The notes under the pieces were generated by a model. It was given only the letters and a program-made list of their open reading frames with translations, was not told where the DNA came from and did not search any database. The position numbers and the translations under genes were made by a program. Below are positions 1 to 6,450 of a stretch of DNA of 7,323 nt, piece by piece (the first letter of the stretch is position 1; each line of letters begins with the position of its first letter). Source of the stretch: Alistipes sp. (lineage in GTDB: Bacteria; Bacteroidota; Bacteroidia; Bacteroidales; Rikenellaceae); contig JAIDKM010000075.1 in NCBI GenBank assembly GCA_029051915.1, forward strand, positions 1 to 7,323. The letters are read 5' to 3'.

Positions 1-1
1 C

Positions 2-148
2 CAGAACGAGGACGGCATCACTTCGGCCATCGGCATCATGCGCAGTTACTTGTCTCAGGCCGTGGAGCTCCTCTCCGAGTTCGAGCCTTCGGATTGCAGA
101 GCCGCTTTGGTGGATCTCTGCGCTTTCGTCGGCGAGCGGACTCAGTAG
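2..148 (+). CDS. Polyprenyl (isoprenoid) diphosphate synthase, C-terminal fragment
   Basis: Only the last 48 codons and a TAG stop are inside the window; the reading frame starts at base 2 and the gene continues off the left edge. The fragment begins QNEDGITSAIGIMRSYLSQA and ends with an acidic/hydrophobic helix followed by a VGERTQ tail. This matches the usual end of Bacteroidetes trans-polyprenyl synthases: a GI-x-A helix, then an 'A.ELL..F..S..R.AL..L..F...R' helix. Such enzymes condense isopentenyl diphosphate onto allylic diphosphates to make long isoprenoid chains for quinones or lipid carriers. The catalytic DDxxD motifs would lie upstream and cannot be checked, so the call rests on a short C-terminal pattern alone. 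The permease gene starts 33 bp downstream on the same strand with no terminator between, so cotranscription is plausible. Confidence 0.65.
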   Translation, partial: QNEDGITSAIGIMRSYLSQAVELLSEFEPSDCRAALVDLCAFVGERTQ

Positions 149-181
149 TCTTTCCGCAACCAATCAGAAACCTTACTCAAT

Positions 182-1528
182 ATGACACAGAAAATCAACT
201 ACCGGCTGCCGCTCGTTCCCATCATCACGATGTTCTTCCTCTTCGCGATGATTTCGTTCGTTACCAACCTCGCGGCGCCTATCGGCACCATCTGGAGGAA
301 CGCCTACGAGGGGTCGAATACCCTCGGCATGATGGGTAACATGATGAATTTCTTGGCTTACCTCTTCATGGGTATCCCCGCCGGCAACATGCTCGTTCGG
401 ATCGGGTATAAGAAGACGGCTTTGATCGCCATGGCCGTGGGCATCGCGGGTCTCTTCACGCAGTACCTCTCCAGCCGCGTCGGGGCGCATACGGCGCTCT
501 TTTCGATGGATCGGTTCACCATCCACCTCAACTTCATCGTCTATTTGTTGGGCGCCTTCATCTGCGGTTTCTCGGTCTGCATGCTCAATACCGTGGTCAA
601 CCCCATGCTCAATACGTTGGGCGGCGGCGGCGACCGCGGCAACCAGTTGTTGCAGTTCGGCGGGGCGCTCAATTCGTTGTCGGGTACGCTCACTCCGTTG
701 TTCGTCGGCGCTTTGATCGGCACCGTAACCGCCCGCACGACCATGTCGGACGTTACGTCGCTTCTGTTCCTCGCCATGGGCGTCTTCGCCGTGGCGTTCA
801 TCGTCATCTCGTTCGTCTCCATCCCCGAGCCGCATTTGCAGCATCGCAGCGTCCAGGTCGCTAAGCAGACTCACAGTCCTTGGAATTTCCGCCATACCGT
901 CTTGGGCGTCATCGGTATCTTCATCTACGTCGGCGTCGAGATCGGCATTCCCGGTACGCTCAACTTCTACCTCGCCGACAGCTCGGCTCGGGGCGCCGGT
1001 CTGGTGCTCGACGGCGCCGCCATCGGGGGCGCTATCGCCGCCGTCTATTGGCTCCTGATGCTCGTCGGCAGGTCTCTGAGCAGCCTCATCAGCGGCCGCG
1101 TCTCCAGCCGCGTGCAGTTGATGGTCGTCTCGGCTACGGCTATCTTCTTCGTCGTGCTGGCCATCTTCATCCCGAAGGAGTTCACGGTCGCCATGCCCGG
1201 TTACAGCGTCGAGAACGGCTTCCAGCTCGCTCGCGTGCCCGTCAGCGCTTTGTTGCTCGTGCTTTGCGGTCTCTGTACGTCGGTCATGTGGGGCGGGATC
1301 TTCAACCTCGCCGTCGAGGGCCTCGGCAAGTATACCGCCCAGGCTTCGGGTATCTTCATGATGATGGTCGTCGGCGGCGGCGTTCTGCCTCTCTTCCAGC
1401 AGTTCATCGCCGACAGGGCCGGTTATATGACAAGTTATTGGGTCATCGTCGCCGGTCTGGCTTACTTGTTCTACTACGCACTGATCGGGTGCCGGAACGT
1501 GAATACGGACATTCCCACCGAGGAGTAG
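182..1528 (+). CDS. MFS transporter, FHS/FucP-like (sugar:H+ symporter type)
   Basis: A 448-residue inner-membrane protein made almost entirely of hydrophobic segments, consistent with 12 transmembrane helices and close to the roughly 440 residues of E. coli FucP. FHS-family hallmarks are visible. There is an N-terminal F-rich helix with N29-L30 and a 'G.P.G....R.GYK' loop after helix 2 (about residues 64-78). A helix-4 motif ends in NP and TLG (residues 136-147), the LQFGGALNSLSG segment starts near residue 157, YVGVEIGIPG lies at 249-258 opening the second half, and a glycine-rich GGG-P segment lies near 398-403. The family imports monosaccharides such as fucose, galactose or glucose with protons. 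The substrate here is unknown, and both acidic residues used for proton coupling in FucP appear replaced (A32 and N136). ATG at 182 is the first start giving a complete first helix; its upstream region has no strong Shine-Dalgarno, as usual in Bacteroidetes. An intrinsic terminator follows the stop. Confidence 0.85.
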   Translation: MTQKINYRLPLVPIITMFFLFAMISFVTNLAAPIGTIWRNAYEGSNTLGMMGNMMNFLAYLFMGIPAGNMLVRIGYKKTALIAMAVGIAGLFTQYLSSRVGAHTALFSMDRFTIHLNFIVYLLGAFICGFSVCMLNTVVNPMLNTLGGGGDRGNQLLQFGGALNSLSGTLTPLFVGALIGTVTARTTMSDVTSLLFLAMGVFAVAFIVISFVSIPEPHLQHRSVQVAKQTHSPWNFRHTVLGVIGIFIYVGVEIGIPGTLNFYLADSSARGAGLVLDGAAIGGAIAAVYWLLMLVGRSLSSLISGRVSSRVQLMVVSATAIFFVVLAIFIPKEFTVAMPGYSVENGFQLARVPVSALLLVLCGLCTSVMWGGIFNLAVEGLGKYTAQASGIFMMMVVGGGVLPLFQQFIADRAGYMTSYWVIVAGLAYLFYYALIGCRNVNTDIPTEE

Positions 1529-1550
1529 TTTTTCGGATTCATAATAAATT

Positions 1551-1592
1551 CGTCCGGCATTCCGTTTTCGGGGTGCCGGACGTTTCGGTTTT
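1551..1592 (+). terminator. Intrinsic terminator after the MFS permease
   Basis: A near-perfect hairpin begins 22 bp after the permease stop. The arms at 1551-1564 and 1569-1582 pair over 14 positions: CGTCCGGCA with TGCCGGACG exactly, then two G-T wobbles and three G/C pairs, around a TTTT loop. It is followed by the T-rich run TTTCGGTTTTAT. This geometry is that of a rho-independent terminator acting on the + strand transcript. It separates the permease from the RelA/SpoT gene, whose own promoter begins immediately downstream. Confidence 0.85.
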
Positions 1593-1614
1593 ATCGGTTA
1601 TCTTTCTATCTTTG
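1583..1614 (+). promoter_or_regulatory. Bacteroidetes-type promoter of the RelA/SpoT gene
   Basis: TATCTTTG at 1607-1614 is an exact match to the Bacteroidetes -7 consensus TAnnTTTG and is followed by CAAA, as is common for this class. An imperfect upstream element, TTTCG at 1583-1587, sits 19 bp before it, near the expected position of the -33 TTTG box. The -7 box is preceded without a gap by a near-copy, TATCTTTC at 1599-1606, so the box is tandemly duplicated with one base change. A start roughly 5-7 nt after the box would fall within about 6 nt of the first ATG (1625). Confidence 0.75.
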
Positions 1615-1624
1615 CAAACGGTTA

Positions 1625-3832
1625 ATGGGTATTGCAATGGATCTTTCTCGCTACGATTCTTTCCGTACGTTGGTGCGGAGTTCTTTTTCCGCCCGTACGC
1701 AGGCGGCCGTCGACGAGGCGCTCGCGTGGGCGGACGATAAGTTGGGCGACGCCGTCCGTTACGACGGCCGTCCTCTGCTCGACCACGCCGTCGCCGTCGC
1801 TTCGATCGTCGTCTCCGAGGTCGGCCTGGGGCGCAATTCGGCCGTCGCCTCCATCTTGCACGACATCGTGCGCCTGGGGCATAAAAGTTTGCCCGCCGAG
1901 GAGTTTTTGGCGCTCACCGAGGAGATCCGCTCCCGCTTCGGCGAGGAGGTCGTGGGCATCACCGTCGGTCTGGCCAATATCTCCGAGCTCAGGCTCAAGG
2001 TCGCCAAGGAGCAGGCCGACAACTTCCGCGATCTGATCGTCAGTTACTCCGAGGATCCGCGCGTGATCCTCATCAAGCTCGCCGACCGGTTGGAGGTCAT
2101 GCGGTCGCTCGACATCTTTCCGCACGAGAAGTGGCGCAAGAAAAGTTGGGAGTCCTTGAACCTCTACGCCCAGATCGCCCATAAGTTGGGTCTCTACAGC
2201 ATCAAGAGCGAGTTGGAGGACATCGCGCTCAAGTACCTCGAACCGAAGGATTACGAGCATATCGTCGCCAAGCTCGAGGAGAGCGCCGACGAGCGGCGGG
2301 CTTTCATCGCGCGCTTCCTCGTCCCCGTCGAGGAGCGGTTGCAGAAGCTCGGCATCAAATACCATATCAAGTCGCGCACCAAGTCGATCTTCTCCATCTG
2401 GTCCAAGATGCAGAAGCAGCACGTGCCTTTCGAGGGGGTTTACGACATCTTCGCCTTGCGTATCATCATCGATTGTCCGCGCGAGGAGGAGAAGCCGCAG
2501 TGTTGGACGGCTTACTCCGTCGTTACCGATTTCTATACGCCCAACCCCAAGCGCATGCGCGATTGGATCTCCATCCCCAAGTCCAACGGCTACGAGTCGC
2601 TCCATACCACCGTCTCGGCCGAGGGGCGGTGGGTCGAGGTGCAGATCCGCACCGAGCGCATGGACGCCGTCGCCGAGCGGGGCATCGCGGCCCATTGGCG
2701 TTACAAGGGGGTCAACCAGGGGGCCCGTACCAGCGAAATGTGGCTCGGGCGCCTGCGCGAGTTGATGGAGGATACGACCCATTCGTTGGCTCGGCGCTTC
2801 GACGCCAAGCCCGCTTCGGGCGAGATCTTCGTCTTCACGCCCAACGGCGACTTGCGCAAGTTGCCCGAGGGGGCTGCGTTGTTGGACTTCGCCTTCGACA
2901 TCCACACTTCGCTCGGGGCTACTTGCGTCGGGGGCAAGATCAACGGCCGGGCCGCGTCGATCCGCGACATCTTGCACAACGGCGACATCGTCGAGATCCA
3001 GACACAGAAGAACCAGACTCCCAAGGCCGACTGGCTCTCGGTCGTCGTTACTTCCAAGGCGCGCAACAAGATCAAGTCGTTCTTGCGCGAGGAGCAGGCC
3101 AAGCATACGCGCATGGGGCGCGAGGAGTTGGAGCGCAAGCTCAAGAATTGGAAAATGGCCCTCACCATCGACGAGGCCGTCGCTTACCTCGCCAAATACT
3201 TCAAGTTGAGGCTCGGCACCGAGGTCTACGGTCTGATCGCTACGCAGAAGGTCGACTTCGGAACCATCAAGGAGATCCTCTCGCGCCACCTCTCGGGCGA
3301 GGCCGTCGAGGAGCGTCGGGCCGCCGCTGCCGAGGCCGAGAAGCAGAAAACGTATTCCGTCCGCGACTCCGAGGCTCCGCAGGACGCTTTGGTCATCGAC
3401 GACGACATCTCCCGAATCCAGTATAAGCTCGCCCGGTGTTGCAATCCCATCAAGGGCGACGACGTCTTCGGGTTCATCACCATCAGCTCCGGCATCACCA
3501 TCCACCGGTGCGATTGTCCCAATGCCCGGCGCATGCGCGAGAACTATCCCTACCGCATCGTCGAGGCTCGGTGGCGGCACTCCGCGGCGGGTGCTTTCCG
3601 GGTTACGATCCGCATCGTCGCGGCCGATACCACCGGCATGGCCAACCACATCACCGAGACCATCAGCCGCGAGTTGAAGCTCAACATCCGGTCTATCAAC
3701 TTCGAGGCGGCTTCGGGCGGGTGCCTCGCCGGTTCGGTTTCCGTCGAGGTTCCCGGTGCGGGCGTCGTCGACACGCTCATCCACTCCATCATGCGGATCA
3801 AGGGGGTGCAGCGCGCTTATCGGGTCAATTAG
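1625..3832 (+). CDS. relA: RelA/SpoT-family (p)ppGpp synthetase with degenerate HD hydrolase site
   Basis: A 735-residue cytosolic long RSH enzyme, normal in length, that makes the alarmone (p)ppGpp from ATP and GTP/GDP. Domain order: HD domain about 20-200, synthetase about 225-360, TGS about 400-460, linker helices, CC-type zinc-finger region about 592-633 (C605, C606, H627, C631), ACT about 655-735. The synthetase looks active: R251, K253, S257, K261, YD at 273-274, RMRD at 310-313, NGY at 321-323, H327, E338 and the AAHWRYK block. In the HD domain R45, H54, H79-D80 and D154 remain, but the conserved E-D pair after 'HDxV' is R83-L84, and the Asn of 'DRLHN' is V158. Hydrolysis of ppGpp is therefore probably weak or lost (inference). 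Bacteroidetes often carry two RSH genes; this resembles the synthetase-dominant one, and the symbol is a family-level assignment. ATG 1625 and ATG 1637 (residue 5) are both possible starts. It has its own promoter and converges on cls. Confidence 0.93.
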   Translation: MGIAMDLSRYDSFRTLVRSSFSARTQAAVDEALAWADDKLGDAVRYDGRPLLDHAVAVASIVVSEVGLGRNSAVASILHDIVRLGHKSLPAEEFLALTEEIRSRFGEEVVGITVGLANISELRLKVAKEQADNFRDLIVSYSEDPRVILIKLADRLEVMRSLDIFPHEKWRKKSWESLNLYAQIAHKLGLYSIKSELEDIALKYLEPKDYEHIVAKLEESADERRAFIARFLVPVEERLQKLGIKYHIKSRTKSIFSIWSKMQKQHVPFEGVYDIFALRIIIDCPREEEKPQCWTAYSVVTDFYTPNPKRMRDWISIPKSNGYESLHTTVSAEGRWVEVQIRTERMDAVAERGIAAHWRYKGVNQGARTSEMWLGRLRELMEDTTHSLARRFDAKPASGEIFVFTPNGDLRKLPEGAALLDFAFDIHTSLGATCVGGKINGRAASIRDILHNGDIVEIQTQKNQTPKADWLSVVVTSKARNKIKSFLREEQAKHTRMGREELERKLKNWKMALTIDEAVAYLAKYFKLRLGTEVYGLIATQKVDFGTIKEILSRHLSGEAVEERRAAAAEAEKQKTYSVRDSEAPQDALVIDDDISRIQYKLARCCNPIKGDDVFGFITISSGITIHRCDCPNARRMRENYPYRIVEARWRHSAAGAFRVTIRIVAADTTGMANHITETISRELKLNIRSINFEAASGGCLAGSVSVEVPGAGVVDTLIHSIMRIKGVQRAYRVN

Positions 3833-3869
3833 GCCGGCGGTCAGAGCAGCGGCGAGAAGATCCGCATGA
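3789..3869. repeat. 11-bp inverted repeat spanning the convergent gene ends
   Basis: TCATGCGGATC at 3789-3799 and its exact reverse complement at 3859-3869 lie symmetrically around the junction of the two convergent genes; the midpoint is next to the RelA/SpoT stop codon. Each arm is coding: both genes happen to encode Met-Arg-Ile with the same codons (ATG CGG ATC) near their C-termini. The 59-nt spacer and lack of a T-run make it a poor intrinsic terminator. It may be coincidence or a weak 3'-end structure shared by both mRNAs. Confidence 0.4.
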
Positions 3870-5271
3870 ACGACTCGGCCCAGCGGCGCAGGCGCGGGCG
3901 GCCGAACCAGCGGTCGGGCGAGGGTTGCCGGCATCGGCTCAGGTCTTCTTCGTAGATCGCCGCCATGCGGGCGTTGAATTCCGCATCGTAGACGAACGCA
4001 TTGATTTCGAAGTTGTGTTCGAAGCTGCGGAAATCCATGTTCGCCGAGCCGATCACCGTCAGGTCGTCATCGATTATCAGAAGTTTGGAGTGCAGAAACC
4101 CCGGGGTGTAGAAGGCTACCTTCACTCCCGCCCGCATCATGTCGTCCAGGTAGGAGTGTCCCGCAAGATCCACTACTCGCGAGTCGGATCTCTCGGGCAG
4201 CATCAGCCGTACGTCTATTCCCGCCAGGGCCGCTTCTTGCAGGGCCGCATTGAGCGTCTCGGTCGGTAGATAGTAGGGGGTCTCGATCCAGATGCGGCTG
4301 CGGGCCCGCGCCGCAGCATAGCTGTCTCCTTGCAGCAGGGTGCGCCACTTGCCCAGGGGGCCGCTCGGCACGGTTTGCAGGATGTTTGCGGTGAGCCGTT
4401 CCGACGGCGGGTAGTAGGCCGGGCCCGTGATCTTTTGTTTGGTCGTCGCCGACCAGTCGCTCAGAAACGAGGCTTGGAGTCCTCTCACACCGCTTCCTTC
4501 CAGCCGGAAATGGGTGTCTCGCCACCTCTCGCGGCGGCCTTTTCCGCGGTCTATGCCTTCTACGTAGCGGTCGGCGATGTTCATGCCGCCTATGAATCCC
4601 ACCCGGCCGTCTATGACCGCTATCTTGCGGTGATTGCGGTAGTTCACTTTGCTCGTGAATCGCGGGAATTGTACATGCAGGAACGCATGGACTTCGATTC
4701 CCGCCTTGCGCATCTCTTCGAAGAACGATTTCTTCACTCGCGTGCAGCCCACGTCATCATAGAGTATCCGGATCTCGATTCCTTCACGGGCTTTCTTTGC
4801 CAGCGCATCGCGCAGCCGGCCGCCCGTCTCGTCGTCGCAGAATATGTAGTATTGAATGTGTACGTGGTGCTTCGCTTCCGCAATGGCCGCCAGCAGGGCT
4901 TCCATCTTCGTCTCTCCGTCCGTGTAGGGTTCCAGGCGGCTGCCGTAGAGCGGCACGGCCAGGGACGTTCGGTTCAGCATGCGGGCCAGGGGTTGCCAGT
5001 GCGGCGGAATTTCCGGGCCTCCGGGGGCTCTCTCTTCTTCCAGACGGGTCGTGATCCGTTTGCGGGTTCGGCGCGAGATGATGCGGCGTTTCGAGAGGTT
5101 CTGCCCGAAGAAGAAGTAGATCGCCAGTCCCGCTCCGGGCGCCAGCACCAGCACCAGAATCCACGGCAGGGTCTTCAGCGGATTCCGGTTGTCGGTAACG
5201 ATTACCAGTATCACGCCGACGATCGACAGCGAGTATATCGTCAGGAAGATCGTGGTCAGTATCTCTCGCAT
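3841..5271 (-). CDS. cls: Cardiolipin synthase (phospholipase D superfamily)
   Basis: A 476-residue inner-membrane enzyme of normal length that joins phospholipids to form cardiolipin, as in the bacterial ClsA type. Two N-terminal membrane helices (about 6-26 and 33-56) form the PLDc_N region, with the typical NRNPLKTLPWILVLVLAP pattern between them and an FFGQN end. Two PLD catalytic domains follow. The first HKD motif has N213, H214, K216 and D221 followed by GFIGGMN; the second has H394, K396 and D401 followed by IGSANMDFRS. Both are complete, so the enzyme should be active. The ATG at 5271 gives the full first helix; a weak purine stretch (AGAAGAG) lies upstream. It follows the DUF4837 lipoprotein gene after 96 bp on the same strand and probably shares its transcript. 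Its stop lies 8 bp from the stop of the convergent RelA/SpoT gene, with no obvious terminator between them. The E. coli symbol is used by family; paralogues in the genome cannot be excluded. Confidence 0.93.
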   Translation of the reverse strand: MREILTTIFLTIYSLSIVGVILVIVTDNRNPLKTLPWILVLVLAPGAGLAIYFFFGQNLSKRRIISRRTRKRITTRLEEERAPGGPEIPPHWQPLARMLNRTSLAVPLYGSRLEPYTDGETKMEALLAAIAEAKHHVHIQYYIFCDDETGGRLRDALAKKAREGIEIRILYDDVGCTRVKKSFFEEMRKAGIEVHAFLHVQFPRFTSKVNYRNHRKIAVIDGRVGFIGGMNIADRYVEGIDRGKGRRERWRDTHFRLEGSGVRGLQASFLSDWSATTKQKITGPAYYPPSERLTANILQTVPSGPLGKWRTLLQGDSYAAARARSRIWIETPYYLPTETLNAALQEAALAGIDVRLMLPERSDSRVVDLAGHSYLDDMMRAGVKVAFYTPGFLHSKLLIIDDDLTVIGSANMDFRSFEHNFEINAFVYDAEFNARMAAIYEEDLSRCRQPSPDRWFGRPRLRRWAESFMRIFSPLL

Positions 5272-5300
5272 GGCGGGGTCTCTTCTGGGTGCAGGCCGTT

Positions 5301-5343
5301 TCCGGGATGCCTTCGGGGCTCGCGTTCGAGCCGCCTTCCCGGA
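5301..5343 (-). other. Two-part stem-loop between the DUF4837 gene and cls
   Basis: The 96-bp gap between the lipoprotein gene and cls holds a nested inverted repeat. The outer arms TCCGGGA (5301-5307) and TCCCGGA (5337-5343) are exact complements of 7 bp. The inner arms GGCTCG (5317-5322) and CGAGCC (5327-5332) give 6 bp around the loop CGTT, with an asymmetric internal bulge (9 and 4 nt). In the minus-strand transcript no U-run follows, so it is not a standard terminator. It may set the relative amounts of the two messages by pausing, partial attenuation or mRNA protection (inference). No gene is supported in this gap. Confidence 0.5.
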
Positions 5344-5367
5344 TTTCGGTGCCTTCGCCGGAGGGCG

Positions 5368-6369
5368 TTATTCTCGCGTCGGGAACTCCACTCCGTAGAG
5401 CAGGTGTTCTACTCCGCGCAGGAAGTTTCGTTTGTGCAGTTTCGGGGAGTATACGTAGCAGTCCAGCGTGAAGATCCGTTCACGCTTCATGTCTACGGTG
5501 GTGTAGCTCACGAAGGGGCCGCCCATGAAGTCGCCTTCGACATCCCAGAATCCGCGCAGTTCGCACCACAGGCGTCCGTCAAGATAGAACGTGCTGTATT
5601 CCGGGGGGAATACTTCGGAGGTCGTCATGTAGGAGCCGTCGGAGGGGCCGGGTATCCGCGCCGCAAAGCGGTTGCGGGCTTTCAGGAGCGCTGCGGCCGT
5701 CAGGTCGGCCGGCCCTTCGTAGGGGTAGGAGTAGATGAAGAATCCTTGGCTCGCCGTCGGGTATTCGTAGCGGGCCCAGAGGAAGTCGGGTTGTTCGGCG
5801 GCCAGGACGTAGCCTTTGGGTACGGCCATGCGGACTCCGAATTCCCGGTCGACGGCCGCCTCTACGTTGGGTGTTCCGTATTTGCGGGCGAATGCCACGG
5901 CACGCTCCCGTTCGGCTCCTTCCAGTACGGAGACCACTTCTTCCCGGTAGGTCGAAAGGTACTCCGCGATCGACTTCCCGTCGGGTCCTTGCAGCGTTAC
6001 CACGATCTGCGGCGCCGCCGTCAGGTCGTATTGTACGCCCGCCGAGGCTTTTTCAAGCGTGGGATCCACCGCTATCTTCAGGATGTTGCGGTGGTCGGCG
6101 ATCATGCCCGTGAAGTCTTGTGCCCGGACACGCAGTACGTCGAAGCGGGGTTCCGTCTGGTTCAGATAGGCGACCGGTTCGGTCAGGATGGCCCGGAGCG
6201 TGTCTCCCGCCTGGCCCGTCCATTCGCGTTGTTCGCACACCACGATCAGTTCGTAGGGGGCTCCTTGCGCCGTCTTGGTATGTTTTCCGCCCAGCGTGCG
6301 GAAGGCATCGCAGGCCGTCGCCGCCACTGCTGCCGCCAGCAGCGGGAGCATGTACAGGATTCTCTTCAT
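5368..6369 (-). CDS. DUF4837 family lipoprotein
   Basis: A 333-residue exported protein of unknown function. The N-terminus is a lipoprotein signal peptide: MKR, a hydrophobic core (ILYMLPLLAAAVA) and a lipobox ATAC with the acylated Cys at residue 20, so the mature protein should be membrane-anchored. After a short linker it shows the pattern I associate with DUF4837 (Pfam), a Bacteroidetes-specific family: 'G.PYELIVVCE...W.G..GDTLRAIL' near residues 36-66, then a 'L.Q.EP.FDVLRV' segment near 73-85. The C-terminal half carries aromatic-rich segments (FFIYSYPY about 212-219 and ELRGFWDVEG about 271-280) and a conserved-looking end, LLYGVEF. No catalytic motif is recognisable. It has its own promoter, diverges from the deacetylase gene and lies 96 bp upstream of cls, suggesting a link to envelope lipid or surface work. 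That link is context only. The family call is from memory of its sequence pattern, without a search. Confidence 0.82.
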   Translation of the reverse strand: MKRILYMLPLLAAAVAATACDAFRTLGGKHTKTAQGAPYELIVVCEQREWTGQAGDTLRAILTEPVAYLNQTEPRFDVLRVRAQDFTGMIADHRNILKIAVDPTLEKASAGVQYDLTAAPQIVVTLQGPDGKSIAEYLSTYREEVVSVLEGAERERAVAFARKYGTPNVEAAVDREFGVRMAVPKGYVLAAEQPDFLWARYEYPTASQGFFIYSYPYEGPADLTAAALLKARNRFAARIPGPSDGSYMTTSEVFPPEYSTFYLDGRLWCELRGFWDVEGDFMGGPFVSYTTVDMKRERIFTLDCYVYSPKLHKRNFLRGVEHLLYGVEFPTRE

Positions 6370-6393
6370 AGGTCGGTGGATTCAAGGTTTTTG

Positions 6394-6401
6394 CGAAGAT
6401 A
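6394..6401 (-). promoter_or_regulatory. Probable -7 box of the DUF4837-cls unit
   Basis: On the minus strand this reads TATCTTCG followed by CAAAA, one base away from the Bacteroidetes TAnnTTTG box; the RelA/SpoT promoter here has TATCTTTGCAAA at the matching place. It lies 24 bp upstream of the lipoprotein ATG, giving a leader of roughly 17-20 nt. A -33 TTTG is not evident at the expected spacing, so the promoter may be weaker or regulated. The upstream DNA is AT-rich and shared with the divergent promoter. Confidence 0.55.
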
Positions 6402-6411
6402 CGAATTATTT

Positions 6412-6442
6412 TTTGTTCCGCTGCGGTTTTTCATTACTTTTG
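6412..6442 (+). promoter_or_regulatory. Bacteroidetes-type promoter of the deacetylase gene
   Basis: TTTG at 6412-6415 (a -33 box inside a T-run) and TACTTTTG at 6435-6442 (an exact TAnnTTTG -7 box) are separated by 19 bp, matching the arrangement known for Bacteroidetes housekeeping sigma promoters. The ATG of the deacetylase begins at 6451, only 8 nt after the -7 box. A transcript starting at the usual distance would therefore have almost no leader. The same spacer region carries the divergent promoter of the lipoprotein gene. Confidence 0.8.
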
Positions 6443-6450
6443 CGCCCGCC

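Noticed and set aside
173..895. Minus-strand 240-codon frame opposite the permease
   Set aside because: The product is a Glu/Asp/Arg/His-rich chain without a fold pattern, as expected for the complement of a hydrophobic membrane protein gene.
880..1740. Plus-strand frame overlapping the permease end and the RelA/SpoT start
   Set aside because: It is very Arg-rich, overlaps two well supported genes and runs through the terminator and promoter; it is a frame shadow.
2473..3426. Plus-strand alternative frame inside the RelA/SpoT gene
   Set aside because: Arg/Gly/Gln-rich shadow; the RSH frame is continuous across the whole region, so there is no frameshift to explain.
1622..3934. A 770-codon open frame on the minus strand covering the whole RelA/SpoT gene
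   Set aside because: It is a codon-bias shadow: the + strand frame gives a full RSH domain series, while the antisense product is a low-complexity Asp/Gly/Leu/Arg-rich chain with no recognisable motif.
5272..5367. Possible small gene in the spacer between the lipoprotein gene and cls
   Set aside because: Only fragments of antisense frames cross it and no protein-like start is present; a hairpin explains the structure better.
4330..6450. A 707-codon in-frame upstream extension of the deacetylase
   Set aside because: It is antisense to cls and the DUF4837 gene, has shadow-like Arg/Gly/Val-rich composition, and lies upstream of the promoter and the first NodB residues. The real start is 6451.
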